Assembly (NCBI RefSeq): GCF_002101885.1
Contig: NZ_LQPS01000025.1
Location: forward strand, 107,561-171,560
Direction: 5' to 3'
Source: Mycolicibacter senuensis
Lineage (GTDB): Bacteria; Actinomycetota; Actinomycetes; Mycobacteriales; Mycobacteriaceae
DNA length: 64,000 nucleotides
In this document: piece after piece, positions 46,113 to 54,586 of the stretch
Position numbering within the stretch: position 1 is the stretch's first letter
Layout: each line of letters opens with the position of its first letter
The notes under the pieces: generated by a model
What the model was told of the DNA's origin: nothing
Seen by the model: the letters and a program-made list of their open reading frames with translations, nothing else
Databases searched by the model: none
Position numbers and translations under genes: made by a program

Positions 46113-47125
46113 CTTCCCGAGGTCTGCTCGGCGACCTTGACATACATCGGCTGACCGCCCTTGCCGTTGAGCTTGAGCGCCACTTCGCAGAAGTAGAAGG
46201 TGAAGTAATCACCGTAGAGCGCTTGACGATTCAGGATGCGCAGTGCGGTGGGCAGATTCTCGAGCACATGGTCGACGTAACCTTGGTCGGCGAGCACGGT
46301 CGACGCGGTGCGATCGGTCTCCTGCACCGCTTTCTGTAAGGGCGGTCGGGCCTGCTGAAACAGATCGGCGAGCGACGCCGTCGCCGCATTGACGTAGGCA
46401 ACACCATTGCTGATGTCTTGCTTGCGGTCGGCCAACCCCTTCATCAGCCCAGACAGTGACTCGACCGTCGTCGCGAATTTATCGCTGCGATCGCCCAGCG
46501 ATCCGAGCACGGTGTTCAGGTTGCCGATGACCTGGCCGATCAGCAGGTCGCGGTCGGCCAGGGTGTTCGTCAGCGCCGCGGTCTGGCTCAGAAAGGATCC
46601 GATGGTGACGCCCTGGCCCTGGAAGGCCGCAATCAACTGGCCGGCCAATGCGTTGACCTGTTCAGGGTCCAGCGCGCGAAACAACGGGCGAAAGCCGCCG
46701 ATCAGCACGTCCAGGTCCAGCGCCGGTTCGGTCCGGTCGACCGGGATGTTGCCGCCCGGGCCCAGGGTCCGCGTGCCGCCCACCCCCTGCTCGATGGACA
46801 GATAGCGGCCACCGATCACGTCCCCCCACCGGATCACCGCCCTGCTGCCCTCGGTCAAGACCACCGAGTCGTCCGCGCTGAACGCCACCTCGACGTTCCC
46901 GTTGTCCTTCAGCGCAATACGTTTGACCTTGCCGACCTCGACCCCTGCGATCCGCACGAAGTTTCCGTTGGCCAATCCGGTCACGTCGACGAATTCCGCC
47001 GTGTAGTTGCGCGCGGAGTCGAACCGGAACTGCCCGAATATGGTCAGCAGCGCGAACATCCCCAGCATGGTGACAACCACGAAGGCGCCGAGGCGCCACA
47101 CGGTGTGCCTCAAGTTGGCTTTCAC
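46097..47125 (-). CDS. Mce family protein MceB
   Basis: 342 residues from GTG 47125. N-terminal helix (LGAFVVVTMLGMFALLTIF), MCE domain (NYTAEFVDVTGLANGNFVRIAGVEVGKV) and a helical region; no long Pro tail. A pair of Cys (FYFCEVAL and SGRCTPK) at the C-terminus is a common MceB feature. It starts 54 nt after the mceA stop, the widest gap in the operon apart from that near the end, and overlaps mceC by 16 nt. Confidence 0.92.
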   Translation of the reverse strand: MKANLRHTVWRLGAFVVVTMLGMFALLTIFGQFRFDSARNYTAEFVDVTGLANGNFVRIAGVEVGKVKRIALKDNGNVEVAFSADDSVVLTEGSRAVIRWGDVIGGRYLSIEQGVGGTRTLGPGGNIPVDRTEPALDLDVLIGGFRPLFRALDPEQVNALAGQLIAAFQGQGVTIGSFLSQTAALTNTLADRDLLIGQVIGNLNTVLGSLGDRSDKFATTVESLSGLMKGLADRKQDISNGVAYVNAATASLADLFQQARPPLQKAVQETDRTASTVLADQGYVDHVLENLPTALRILNRQALYGDYFTFYFCEVALKLNGKGGQPMYVKVAEQTSGRCTPK

Positions 47126-47179
47126 GGTGATCGTGCCCTCTCCAGCTGTCTTGTTGGTCCATGACGACGGGTTCGCGGG

Positions 47180-48532
47180 TCAGGGCTCCGGTGGCGGCGC
47201 CGGGGGCACGCCGGGGAACAGCGGCACCCCACCGGGCCCGTACTGCGGCGCCCCGTACGGAGGCGTGCCGAAGCCCAGCTCGGGCTGAGGCCCCACCGCC
47301 GGCCCCGGCAGGCACTGCCGGACTGCCGGAGGCAGTGGCACTGCGCGGGTGACACGGAACCAGTCCGCGAAACAGTGCTGCCCGATGCCCGGGTTGGGGC
47401 GCAGGTCAAGGCCGGTTCCCCAGCCGGTGTTGGTGACCAGATGGCGGACCGGGAAGTTCTTGGCGACATCAGGCAGCGAGCCGCATCCCGGCTTGCCTCC
47501 CGGGCCGCCCTTGGCCGCGGTGATCGGCAGGTTGTCGGGGTACCGGTAGATCTCGTCGCCGAGCAGCAACGCGACATCCACAATCAGCGACGAACCGTTC
47601 GCGCCGCCCATGTAGTCGGCCAACCCGTAGTCATCCAGCGTCGTCTTGGCCCCGAGCAGTGTGCAGGTGAGTTGCGGGTCGTACTTGAGCAACAGGCTGG
47701 TGGTGGGCTCGAGGGCGTTGACCGACCGGACCAGGTTGTCCCGGTTCGGCCCGATCAGGTCGATACCGCTGTGTGCGAAACCGACCAGGTTGAGCAGCAG
47801 GTCATCCAGGTCCGCCGCATTGTCGGCGATCGTCGCACCGGTTGTGCTGGCCGCTGACAGCGTTCTCAAGATGTCTTCTGCCGCAGCGTTGTACGTGTCG
47901 GAGAAGCCCTTCAATGCTCGCCAATCTGCCTGGACGGTGTGGCGGCGCGCATTGAGTGCGACCAATGTCTGGTACGCCCCGGTGGTGGCTTGGCCGATTC
48001 GCTCCCCCTGTCCGCCCACGCCGTCGGCAACGGCGGACAGCACCGCGTTCAGTTCGACCGGGTCGACCTGCTTGATCACGCCGACCAGATTCTGGAAGAC
48101 GGTGTTGACCTCGGTCGTGACGTTCTCCGACGTCAGTACCGAGCCGGCCGTCAGCGGCACCGGGCTGGGGCGGTCCGGATCGACCAGTTCGACGAACTTC
48201 GCACCGAAGGCGGTGGTGGCCGAGATCCGAACCCCGACGTTGCTCGGGATGCGACGGACAAGCTGCGGGTCGAATTCGAGCTTCAGGCTGACCGGCTGTG
48301 AGCCACCGACGATCCGGCCGACACGTCCGACCTGAACTCCACGCATTTTCACCTGAGCGCCGGTCTCCATGACCAGACCCGCGCGGTCGGAGATCATCGT
48401 CACCGGGACATAGCTTTGGAACGATCGGTTGAAGCACTGCCCGACCAGCCACGCCGCCAGGACCACGAAGATGATGAAGATCACCGCCCACAACCGGGGG
48501 TGGATCCACGAGTCGGTTCTCCTGGCTTTCAT
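47180..48532 (-). CDS. Mce family protein MceA
   Basis: 450 residues. N-terminal helix (LWAVIFIIFVVLAAWLVGQCF), MCE domain (SYVPVTMISDRAGLVMETGAQVKMRGVQVGRV), helical region and a C-terminal Gly/Pro-rich tail (YGPGGVPLFPGVPPAPPPEP). Together with mceB-F it makes the hexameric lipid tunnel driven by the YrbE permeases and the ATPase MceG (Mkl), which is not in this window. It starts 2 nt after the yrbEB stop. Confidence 0.93.
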   Translation of the reverse strand: MKARRTDSWIHPRLWAVIFIIFVVLAAWLVGQCFNRSFQSYVPVTMISDRAGLVMETGAQVKMRGVQVGRVGRIVGGSQPVSLKLEFDPQLVRRIPSNVGVRISATTAFGAKFVELVDPDRPSPVPLTAGSVLTSENVTTEVNTVFQNLVGVIKQVDPVELNAVLSAVADGVGGQGERIGQATTGAYQTLVALNARRHTVQADWRALKGFSDTYNAAAEDILRTLSAASTTGATIADNAADLDDLLLNLVGFAHSGIDLIGPNRDNLVRSVNALEPTTSLLLKYDPQLTCTLLGAKTTLDDYGLADYMGGANGSSLIVDVALLLGDEIYRYPDNLPITAAKGGPGGKPGCGSLPDVAKNFPVRHLVTNTGWGTGLDLRPNPGIGQHCFADWFRVTRAVPLPPAVRQCLPGPAVGPQPELGFGTPPYGAPQYGPGGVPLFPGVPPAPPPEP

Positions 48533-48534
48533 TG

Positions 48535-49386
48535 CTATCCCGCCAGGTGGAAGTTGCCGGATTGGCCGTAGACAGCCAATGTGATCGCCACCGTCACCAG
48601 AACCGCCGCCAACACCGAGGCGCGCGTGGCCCGGCCCACGGCCTCACCGACTCCGGCCGGACCACCCGAGGCGGTGAATCCGTAGTAGGTGTGAATGATC
48701 ATGATCGTGATGCTTGCGACCGCGACCTGGATGAACGACCAGATCAAGTCCGTTCGATTCAAGAACGTATGAAAGTAGTGGTCGTAGACGCCCGAGGACT
48801 GACCGTAGATCACGGTGGTGCCGAAACGTGCGGAGAAGAAGGTCATCAGCACGGCCACGCAGTAGAAGGGGATGACCACGATCAGTCCGGCCAGGACTCG
48901 TGTGGAGGCCAGGTATGAGATGGCGCGGACTCCGATGACCTCGAGGGCATCGATTTCTTCATTGATCCGCATCGCCCCGAGTTGAGCCGTTGCGCCGGCA
49001 CCGATGGTTGCTGCCAAGGCGAATTCAGCGGTCAGCGGTGCGAGGATCCGCACGTTGAAGTAGGCCGACGCGAATCCGGTCAGGGCTTCCACCCCGATCT
49101 GTCCCAGCTGGCTGAAGCCCTGCGCCGCGATGAGTGCGCCGGTGGAGAGTGTCAGGATGCCGACCACCGCGACGGTGCCCCCGATCATCGCCAGGGCGCC
49201 CACCCCCAGGCTCATCTGTGCCACCTGCCGCACCAACTCGACGCGGTAGTACAGGAAGACCTCTCGGATCGAAGTCAGTGTCTTGACGTGGAATTGGATC
49301 TGAGCGCCGAGTCGGTCCCAGCCCGATGCCCATCGACCCAGGGTACGGCCGAAGTCCGAAGTCCCGAGGCCTGCCGAGCGGTTCAT
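48535..49386 (-). CDS. YrbE-type Mce permease, second subunit
   Basis: 283 residues with about five membrane helices. The MlaE/YrbE permease pattern is clear: GAGATAQLGAMRINEEIDALEVIGV and the final GGPAGVGEAVGRATRASVLAAVL. YrbEA and YrbEB form the membrane core of the Mce importer. Its start overlaps the yrbEA stop by 4 nt (49383-49386). Confidence 0.94.
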   Translation of the reverse strand: MNRSAGLGTSDFGRTLGRWASGWDRLGAQIQFHVKTLTSIREVFLYYRVELVRQVAQMSLGVGALAMIGGTVAVVGILTLSTGALIAAQGFSQLGQIGVEALTGFASAYFNVRILAPLTAEFALAATIGAGATAQLGAMRINEEIDALEVIGVRAISYLASTRVLAGLIVVIPFYCVAVLMTFFSARFGTTVIYGQSSGVYDHYFHTFLNRTDLIWSFIQVAVASITIMIIHTYYGFTASGGPAGVGEAVGRATRASVLAAVLVTVAITLAVYGQSGNFHLAG

Positions 49387-50162
49387 GGCGTCACCCGGAA
49401 CCCGATGGCGGTCACCACGGTATTGATGACGAACAGCGCCATGAACGAGAACACCACCGTCTCATTCACCGCGTTGCCCACACCGGCAGGACCACCTCCG
49501 ACCGACGTGCCCTTGTAACAAGCGATCAGACCGGCCGTCAGGCCGAACAACGTGGCCTTGACCAAGCAGACGACGACATCGCTGAGCCCGGTGATCAATG
49601 TCAGGCCTGCTACGAAGGCACCGGGCGTGACGTGCTGAAAGTAGACCGAGAAGACGAAGCCTCCGGACAGCCCCACCAACACCACGAGTGGCGACAACAA
49701 CAGGGCGACCAGGGTAGCGGCCAACACCCGCGGCACCACTAGCGCCCGAATCGGGTCGATGCCCATGACCCGTAGCGCGTCGAGTTCCTCTCGGATGGTG
49801 CGCGCCCCCAGATCCGCGCACATCGCGGTGGCGCCTGCGCCGGCAACCACCAAAACCGTGACGACAGGGCCGATCTGGAGTACAGCACTCAGAGCGGCGC
49901 CGGTACCGGAGAAGTCTGCGGCCCCGATCTCGCTCAACAAGATGTTGAACATGAACACCGCCAGGACGGTGAACGGGATCGACAACACCATGGTGGGAAC
50001 CAGTGAGACTCGCGCGACGAACCACGACTGCAGCAAGAACTCACGCCACGCGAACGGCGGCCGGAACAGCTGGGTCACCGTGTCGAGCGCCATCGCGAAA
50101 AACTCGCCGAGTGCACGCACCGGCTGACCTACGGCCACGGGAACCTCAATGCTACGCATCAC
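49383..50162 (-). CDS. YrbE-type Mce permease, first subunit
   Basis: 259 residues from GTG 50162 (ATG 50159 also possible). MlaE/YrbE fold with GAGATAMCADLGARTIREELDALRVMGI and the C-terminal GGGPAGVGNAVNETVVFSF. It is the first gene of the 12-gene mce operon running down to 38494. The promoter must lie in the 670-bp gap upstream, where an AT-rich patch and the shared 16-bp motif are seen. Confidence 0.94.
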   Translation of the reverse strand: MMRSIEVPVAVGQPVRALGEFFAMALDTVTQLFRPPFAWREFLLQSWFVARVSLVPTMVLSIPFTVLAVFMFNILLSEIGAADFSGTGAALSAVLQIGPVVTVLVVAGAGATAMCADLGARTIREELDALRVMGIDPIRALVVPRVLAATLVALLLSPLVVLVGLSGGFVFSVYFQHVTPGAFVAGLTLITGLSDVVVCLVKATLFGLTAGLIACYKGTSVGGGPAGVGNAVNETVVFSFMALFVINTVVTAIGFRVTP

Positions 50163-50832
50163 AACACCGCGCCTCAGCCGAATCTGATCGGGGTGCGGTC
50201 GCTCCCACGCTCTGCCAGTGGCCGAGGTACGCGGCGCCGGCGGTCTCCGCCCACCTCGAAGGTGCGTGTGTCGCGAGATTCGGAGAGTACAAGCCAGTCC
50301 CCCCAGCCGTCGGTCGGTCCTGCCGCTGCCGCAGTGTGACGTAGTTCATGTGTTGAATCGAGATTAAACAGTATTCCGCATCAGTCCGCAAGGCTTACGC
50401 GAAAGCCGTTGCGCCGACGATCCCTGGGCGGACGGTGATTCGGCACTAATCAGCTGTGCGCCAGCATTTTTCATCTCACAGCGCTGTTATCACGGCATGT
50501 GTACTCGACCGCTCATCGCCTTCGGCAAAGGCGGCAAATATATCTTCGATTAATGGGATTGAGCGACCGATGAACCGACTCAACACGCTGGCCGCTCCCG
50601 GAGGCACGTGATGCGGCGGTCCGCCAACGTGGTGGTATTGCGCGGTCACAACCGTGAAGCCCGCAAGCGAGCAACCGGCTCATGGTGCGAAGAATCTCCC
50701 GGCCGGTCAGGGAGCAGCAACCGAAGGGTCCCGATGCCCGGATAGCTGGTCGCGGCCGATTCCGCCCTTCGCGCTGGTCTCGTTCTACGTCACCTTCACC
50801 GGCGCCGCACTGCGCTTCGGCGAGCGTCGTCG
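50163..50832 (-). other. 670-bp gene-free gap upstream of the mce operon
   Basis: No convincing gene is seen. The part 50340-50560 is notably AT-rich for this genome and holds the shared motif (50353-50368) and a small hairpin CGCCTT-cggca-AAGGCG (50517-50533) followed by AAATATATC. The first could be the mce promoter and operator region. The part 50560-50832 near the glpD end is GC-rich and plain. It is the only gap above 300 bp in the window. Confidence 0.6.
50353..50368 (+). promoter_or_regulatory. Shared 16-bp motif, copy upstream of yrbEA
   Basis: TTGAATCGAGATTAAA on the plus strand, about 190 nt before the first mce gene. The second copy is at 38392-38407 on the other strand (14 of 16 identical). 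The last eight bases, AGATTAAA, also occur (as TTTAATCT) at 23135-23142 in the TetR palindrome. Confidence 0.45.
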
Positions 50833-52374
50833 TCAATCGGCGGCCGCGACGAACTCCTGCGCCACCGCCACGACCCGCTCCCGGTCGGCGGCCACCAGCC
50901 CGATCCGGGTCCGGCGATCCACGATGTCCTCGACGGTCAGCGCCCCTTCGTGGCTGACCGCGTACTCGAACTCCGCGCGGATCACGTCGATCCCGTCGGC
51001 CACCGGGTCCGCGGGCCGCCGGCAGGTGGCAGCGGCCAGCACATTGGCGGCCTCCGCGCCATACCGCAGCACCAGCGATTCGGGGAGTTCGACCGACAGC
51101 GGGGCCTGTGCCCCCGGGTTGTCCGGCGCGCCCACCAGTGGCAGGTCACGGGTGCGGCAGGGCGCGGCCGACAGCGCCCGCAGCCGTACCGCGCGATCCA
51201 GCACGTCTTGGGCCATGTGCCGGTACTCGGTCAGCTTGCCGCCGATCACGCTGAGCACCCCCGTCCCCGATTCGACGACGGCATGGTTGCGCGAGACGTC
51301 GGCGGTGTGGCCCGCCCCGGCGTCGATCAGCGGCCGCAGGCCCGCATAGCAGCCGATCACGTCGCCAGCGCCGAGCGCGGTCCCCAGCGCGGTGTTGACG
51401 GTGTCCAGCAGGAACGACACCTCCGCCGAGGACGGTTGCGGCACATCGGGAATCGGGCCGGGCGCCTCTTCATCGGTGAGTCCCAGGTAGACCCGGCCGA
51501 GCTGTTCGGGCATGGCGAAGACGAACCGGTTCAGCTCACCCGGGATCGGTACGGTCAGCGCGGCCGTCGGGTTGCCGAACGCCGCCGCGTCGAACACCAG
51601 GTGGGTGCCCCGGCTCGGCCGCAGCCGCAATGCCGGGTCGATGTCGGCGGCCCATACCCCGGTCGCGTTGATGACGGCCCGCGCGGCGACGTCGACCGAC
51701 TCCCCGGTGAGCTGGTCGGTCAGCCGGACCGAATCCCCGGTGGCCCGGGAGGCGGCCACATAGTTGAGGATCGTTGCGCCGTGCTGGGCGGCGGTGCGGG
51801 CCACCGCGGTGACGAGGCGCGCATCATCGATCAACTGCCCGTCGTAGGCCAGCAGCCCGCCGTCCAGTCCGTCGCGGCGCACGGTCGGCGCCAGGCCGAC
51901 CGTGGCTTCGGGCGAGATCCGTTGCGAACGGGGCAGCACCGTCGCCGGGGTGCCGGCGAGCCGGCGCAGCGCATCGCCGGCGAGGAACCCGGCGCGCACC
52001 AGGGCACGATCGCGGCGGCGCATCGCGCCCAGCAGCGGCACCAGCTGCGGCATCGCCCGAACCAGGTGAGGAGCGTTGCGCGTCATCAGGATTCCGCGTT
52101 CGATCGCGCTTCGCCGCGCGATGCCCACGTTGCCCGTCGCCAGGTACCGCAACCCGCCGTGCACCAGTTTGGAGCTCCACCGGCTGGTGCCGAACGCCAG
52201 GTCGTGCTTCTCGGCCAGCACCACCCGCAAACCGCGGGTGGCGGCATCCAGTGCGATGCCGGCACCGGTGATACCGCCACCGATCACGACGACGTCGACG
52301 CCGGCCCCGTCGGCCAGCGCGGTCAGGTCCCGGGTGCGGCGGGCGGCGTTGAGGGCGGCGGTCTCGAGTATCAC
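50833..52374 (-). CDS. glpD: Glycerol-3-phosphate dehydrogenase (FAD, GlpD1-like)
   Basis: 513 residues from GTG 52374. The FAD motif VVVIGGGITGAGIALDAATRG is at the N-terminus, with the GlpD blocks SSKLVHGGLRYL and RGTHLVF, and the C-terminal helical cap. It oxidises glycerol-3-phosphate to dihydroxyacetone phosphate at the membrane. GTG overlaps the TetR stop (GTGA 52371-52374), so the repressor and enzyme are one transcript, as in Mtb Rv2250c-Rv2249c. It marks the return to the backbone gene order. Confidence 0.93.
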   Translation of the reverse strand: MILETAALNAARRTRDLTALADGAGVDVVVIGGGITGAGIALDAATRGLRVVLAEKHDLAFGTSRWSSKLVHGGLRYLATGNVGIARRSAIERGILMTRNAPHLVRAMPQLVPLLGAMRRRDRALVRAGFLAGDALRRLAGTPATVLPRSQRISPEATVGLAPTVRRDGLDGGLLAYDGQLIDDARLVTAVARTAAQHGATILNYVAASRATGDSVRLTDQLTGESVDVAARAVINATGVWAADIDPALRLRPSRGTHLVFDAAAFGNPTAALTVPIPGELNRFVFAMPEQLGRVYLGLTDEEAPGPIPDVPQPSSAEVSFLLDTVNTALGTALGAGDVIGCYAGLRPLIDAGAGHTADVSRNHAVVESGTGVLSVIGGKLTEYRHMAQDVLDRAVRLRALSAAPCRTRDLPLVGAPDNPGAQAPLSVELPESLVLRYGAEAANVLAAATCRRPADPVADGIDVIRAEFEYAVSHEGALTVEDIVDRRTRIGLVAADRERVVAVAQEFVAAAD

Positions 52375-52949
52375 GACAGGTACCTGTTCAGGGTGTAGGT
52401 CAGTTCGGCGCCCAGAGCGTCCTCGTCCAGGATCGGCGCGACGATCTGCGCCGACTGGATCGCCGACTGGGTGATCAGCAGGCACATCGCGGCGAGCCCG
52501 CGCGGATCCCCCGACCGTACGCCGCCGCCGAGTTGGGCGGCGCCGAGTTCGGCGGCCACCAGGTCGATCAGCCGCTGTTGGCTGGTCCCCATCCGTTCGG
52601 TGATGTAGACCATCGCCAGGTCCGGTGCGTGATGCAGCACCTGCATCACCACCTCGTCCCGCCGTAGCCGTGCGGCCACCGCCACGATCCGCCTCACCAG
52701 CGCCTCCCGTCCGGCTCCCGGCCCGGTCGCTTCGGTCCAGGCGTCGGTGACCCGGGCGGTCAGCAGCGCGGCGATCACCGAGCGGCTGTCGGGCCACCGC
52801 CGGTACACCGTGGGGCGGCTGACTCCGGCTCGGCGCGCGATCGCCGCCAAGGTCACCCGGTCGACCCCCAGCGCGAGCAGACAGCTCGCGGCGGCGTCGA
52901 GGATCCGGTCCCCGACGTCGAGCTGCTCGTCATTACTAGTTGACAGCAT
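52371..52949 (-). CDS. TetR-family regulator (Rv2250c-like)
   Basis: 192 residues. HTH: DRILDAAASCLLALGVDRVTLAAIARRAGVSRPTVYRRW. It lies upstream of glpD in the same transcript and is divergent from the FAD-linked oxidase with only 17 bp between the start codons. A 19-bp imperfect palindrome covers its own start codon (52943-52961). It probably represses itself and both directions. The inducer is unknown; a lipid or glycerol-phosphate-related ligand is a guess from the context. Confidence 0.9.
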   Translation of the reverse strand: MLSTSNDEQLDVGDRILDAAASCLLALGVDRVTLAAIARRAGVSRPTVYRRWPDSRSVIAALLTARVTDAWTEATGPGAGREALVRRIVAVAARLRRDEVVMQVLHHAPDLAMVYITERMGTSQQRLIDLVAAELGAAQLGGGVRSGDPRGLAAMCLLITQSAIQSAQIVAPILDEDALGAELTYTLNRYLS

Positions 52950-52961
52950 ATGTAATACTGT
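52943..52961 (+). promoter_or_regulatory. TetR operator / overlapping divergent promoter
   Basis: ACAGCATATGTAATACTGT is an imperfect palindrome (ACAG-n-AT...AT-n-CTGT) centred at 52952, covering the TetR start codon and ending 5 bp before the next gene's ATG. With 17 bp between starts, at least one transcript is likely leaderless. Confidence 0.6.
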
Positions 52962-52966
52962 AACGC

Positions 52967-54586
52967 ATGACTCCGTCCGATGCCCAGGATGTCCTCACTC
53001 CCCCGATGAAGTGGAACGCCTGGGGCGACCCGGACGCCGCCAAACCACTGTCCGACGGCATCCGCCAGTTGTTGAAGGCCGCACTCGACATCGACGGGAC
53101 CGACGACGTCGCGGCCGATCCCGATCAGGTGGAACTGCGGCCATCGGCGCTTGCCGACACCGACCGCCGGGCACTGGCGGCCATCGTCGGCGAGGAGTTC
53201 TGCCGCGTCGATCAGGCCGGGCGACTGTTGCGCGCCGGGGGCAAGTCGACGCTGGACCTGCTGCGGCGCAACGGCTCCGGCGTTCAGGATGCGCCGGACG
53301 CGGTGCTGCTGCCCGGCACCGATGATGAGGTCGCCGCGATCCTGGAGTACTGCAGCCGGCAGGGCATCGCGGTGGTCCCGTTCGGCGGCGGCACCAGCGT
53401 CGTCGGTGGGCTCGACCCGATCCGTGGCGGCTTCGCGGCGGTGGTCTCGCTGGACCTGCGGCGCTTCGACGAGCTACTCGGCCTCGACGAGATCTCCGGT
53501 GAGGCGGAGCTCGGCGCCGGGGTCACCGGACCGGAGGCCGAACGATTGCTGGGTGAGCGCGGTTTCTCGCTCGGCCATTTTCCGCAGAGTTTCCAGTTCG
53601 CCACCCTCGGCGGTTTTGCAGCCACCCGTTCCTCGGGTCAGGATTCGGCCGGCTACGGCCGGTTCGACGACATGGTCCGCGGGCTGCGGATCATCTCCCC
53701 GGCCGGGTTACTGGACTTGGGGCGCGCCCCGGCGTCGGCCGCCGGACCGGACCTGCGCCAGTTGCTGATCGGCTCCGAGGGCGTGTTCGGCGTCATCACC
53801 CGGGTCCGGGTCCGGGTGCATCCGGTGCCGGCGACCACCCGTTATGAGGCGTGGTCGTTCCCCGACTTCGCCACCGGCGCCGCCGCGCTGCGGGCGATCA
53901 CCCAGACCGGCACCGGCCCCACCGTCGTCCGGCTCTCCGACGAGGCCGAGACCGGGGTGAACCTGGCGACCACCGAACAGATCGGCGAGCAGCAGATCAC
54001 CGGCGGCTGCCTGGCGATCACCCTGTTCGAGGGAACCGCCGAGCACACCGAGAGCCGGCATGCCGAAACCCGGGCACTGCTGACCGCCCGTGGCGGCACC
54101 TCGCTGGGCGAGCAGCCCGCCCGGGCCTGGGAACACGGCCGCTTCTCCGCGCCATACCTGCGGGATTCGCTGCTGGCGGCGGGGGCGTTGTGCGAAACGC
54201 TGGAGACCGCCACCGACTGGTCCAACCTCAGCACCCTCAAGGCCGCCGTCACCGACGCACTGACCACGGCACTGGCCGACAGTGGCACGCCCGCCTTGGT
54301 GCTGTGCCACATCTCCCACGTCTATCCCACCGGCGCGTCGCTGTACTTCACCGTCGTCGCCGGGCAGCGCGGCAACCCGATCGACCAGTGGATGGCGGCG
54401 AAAACTGCTGCCAGCGAAGCGATCATGCGCAACGGTGGCACCATCACCCACCACCATGCCGTCGGCGCCGACCACCGGCCCTGGATGGCCGACGAGGTGG
54501 GCGAGCTCGGTGTGCAGGTGCTCCGCGCGGTCAAGGCCACGCTGGATCCGGCCGGAATCCTCAACCCCGGCAAGCTGATCCCATGA
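52967..54586 (+). CDS. FAD-linked oxidase, alkyldihydroxyacetonephosphate synthase-like
   Basis: 539 residues. The FAD_binding_4 domain shows as VVPFGGGTSVVGGLDP and GHFPQSFQFATLGGFAATRSSGQDSAGYG; the C-terminal HHHAVGADH is the substrate His cluster typical of the AGPS family. In Mtb this is Rv2251. Real ether-lipid synthesis in mycobacteria is not established; the neighbours GlpD (DHAP) and diacylglycerol kinase suggest glycerolipid work. Its stop overlaps the kinase start by 4 nt (ATGA). Confidence 0.88.
   Translation: MTPSDAQDVLTPPMKWNAWGDPDAAKPLSDGIRQLLKAALDIDGTDDVAADPDQVELRPSALADTDRRALAAIVGEEFCRVDQAGRLLRAGGKSTLDLLRRNGSGVQDAPDAVLLPGTDDEVAAILEYCSRQGIAVVPFGGGTSVVGGLDPIRGGFAAVVSLDLRRFDELLGLDEISGEAELGAGVTGPEAERLLGERGFSLGHFPQSFQFATLGGFAATRSSGQDSAGYGRFDDMVRGLRIISPAGLLDLGRAPASAAGPDLRQLLIGSEGVFGVITRVRVRVHPVPATTRYEAWSFPDFATGAAALRAITQTGTGPTVVRLSDEAETGVNLATTEQIGEQQITGGCLAITLFEGTAEHTESRHAETRALLTARGGTSLGEQPARAWEHGRFSAPYLRDSLLAAGALCETLETATDWSNLSTLKAAVTDALTTALADSGTPALVLCHISHVYPTGASLYFTVVAGQRGNPIDQWMAAKTAASEAIMRNGGTITHHHAVGADHRPWMADEVGELGVQVLRAVKATLDPAGILNPGKLIP

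Noticed and set aside
18000..50600. Phage or transposon borders around the accessory block
   Set aside because: I saw no integrase, transposase, IS ends, tRNA or direct repeats at the edges.
50513..50836. A possible small gene (107 codons, minus strand) in the gap upstream of the mce operon
   Set aside because: No RBS, no recognisable domain, and the composition is that of random GC-rich sequence with many Arg residues.
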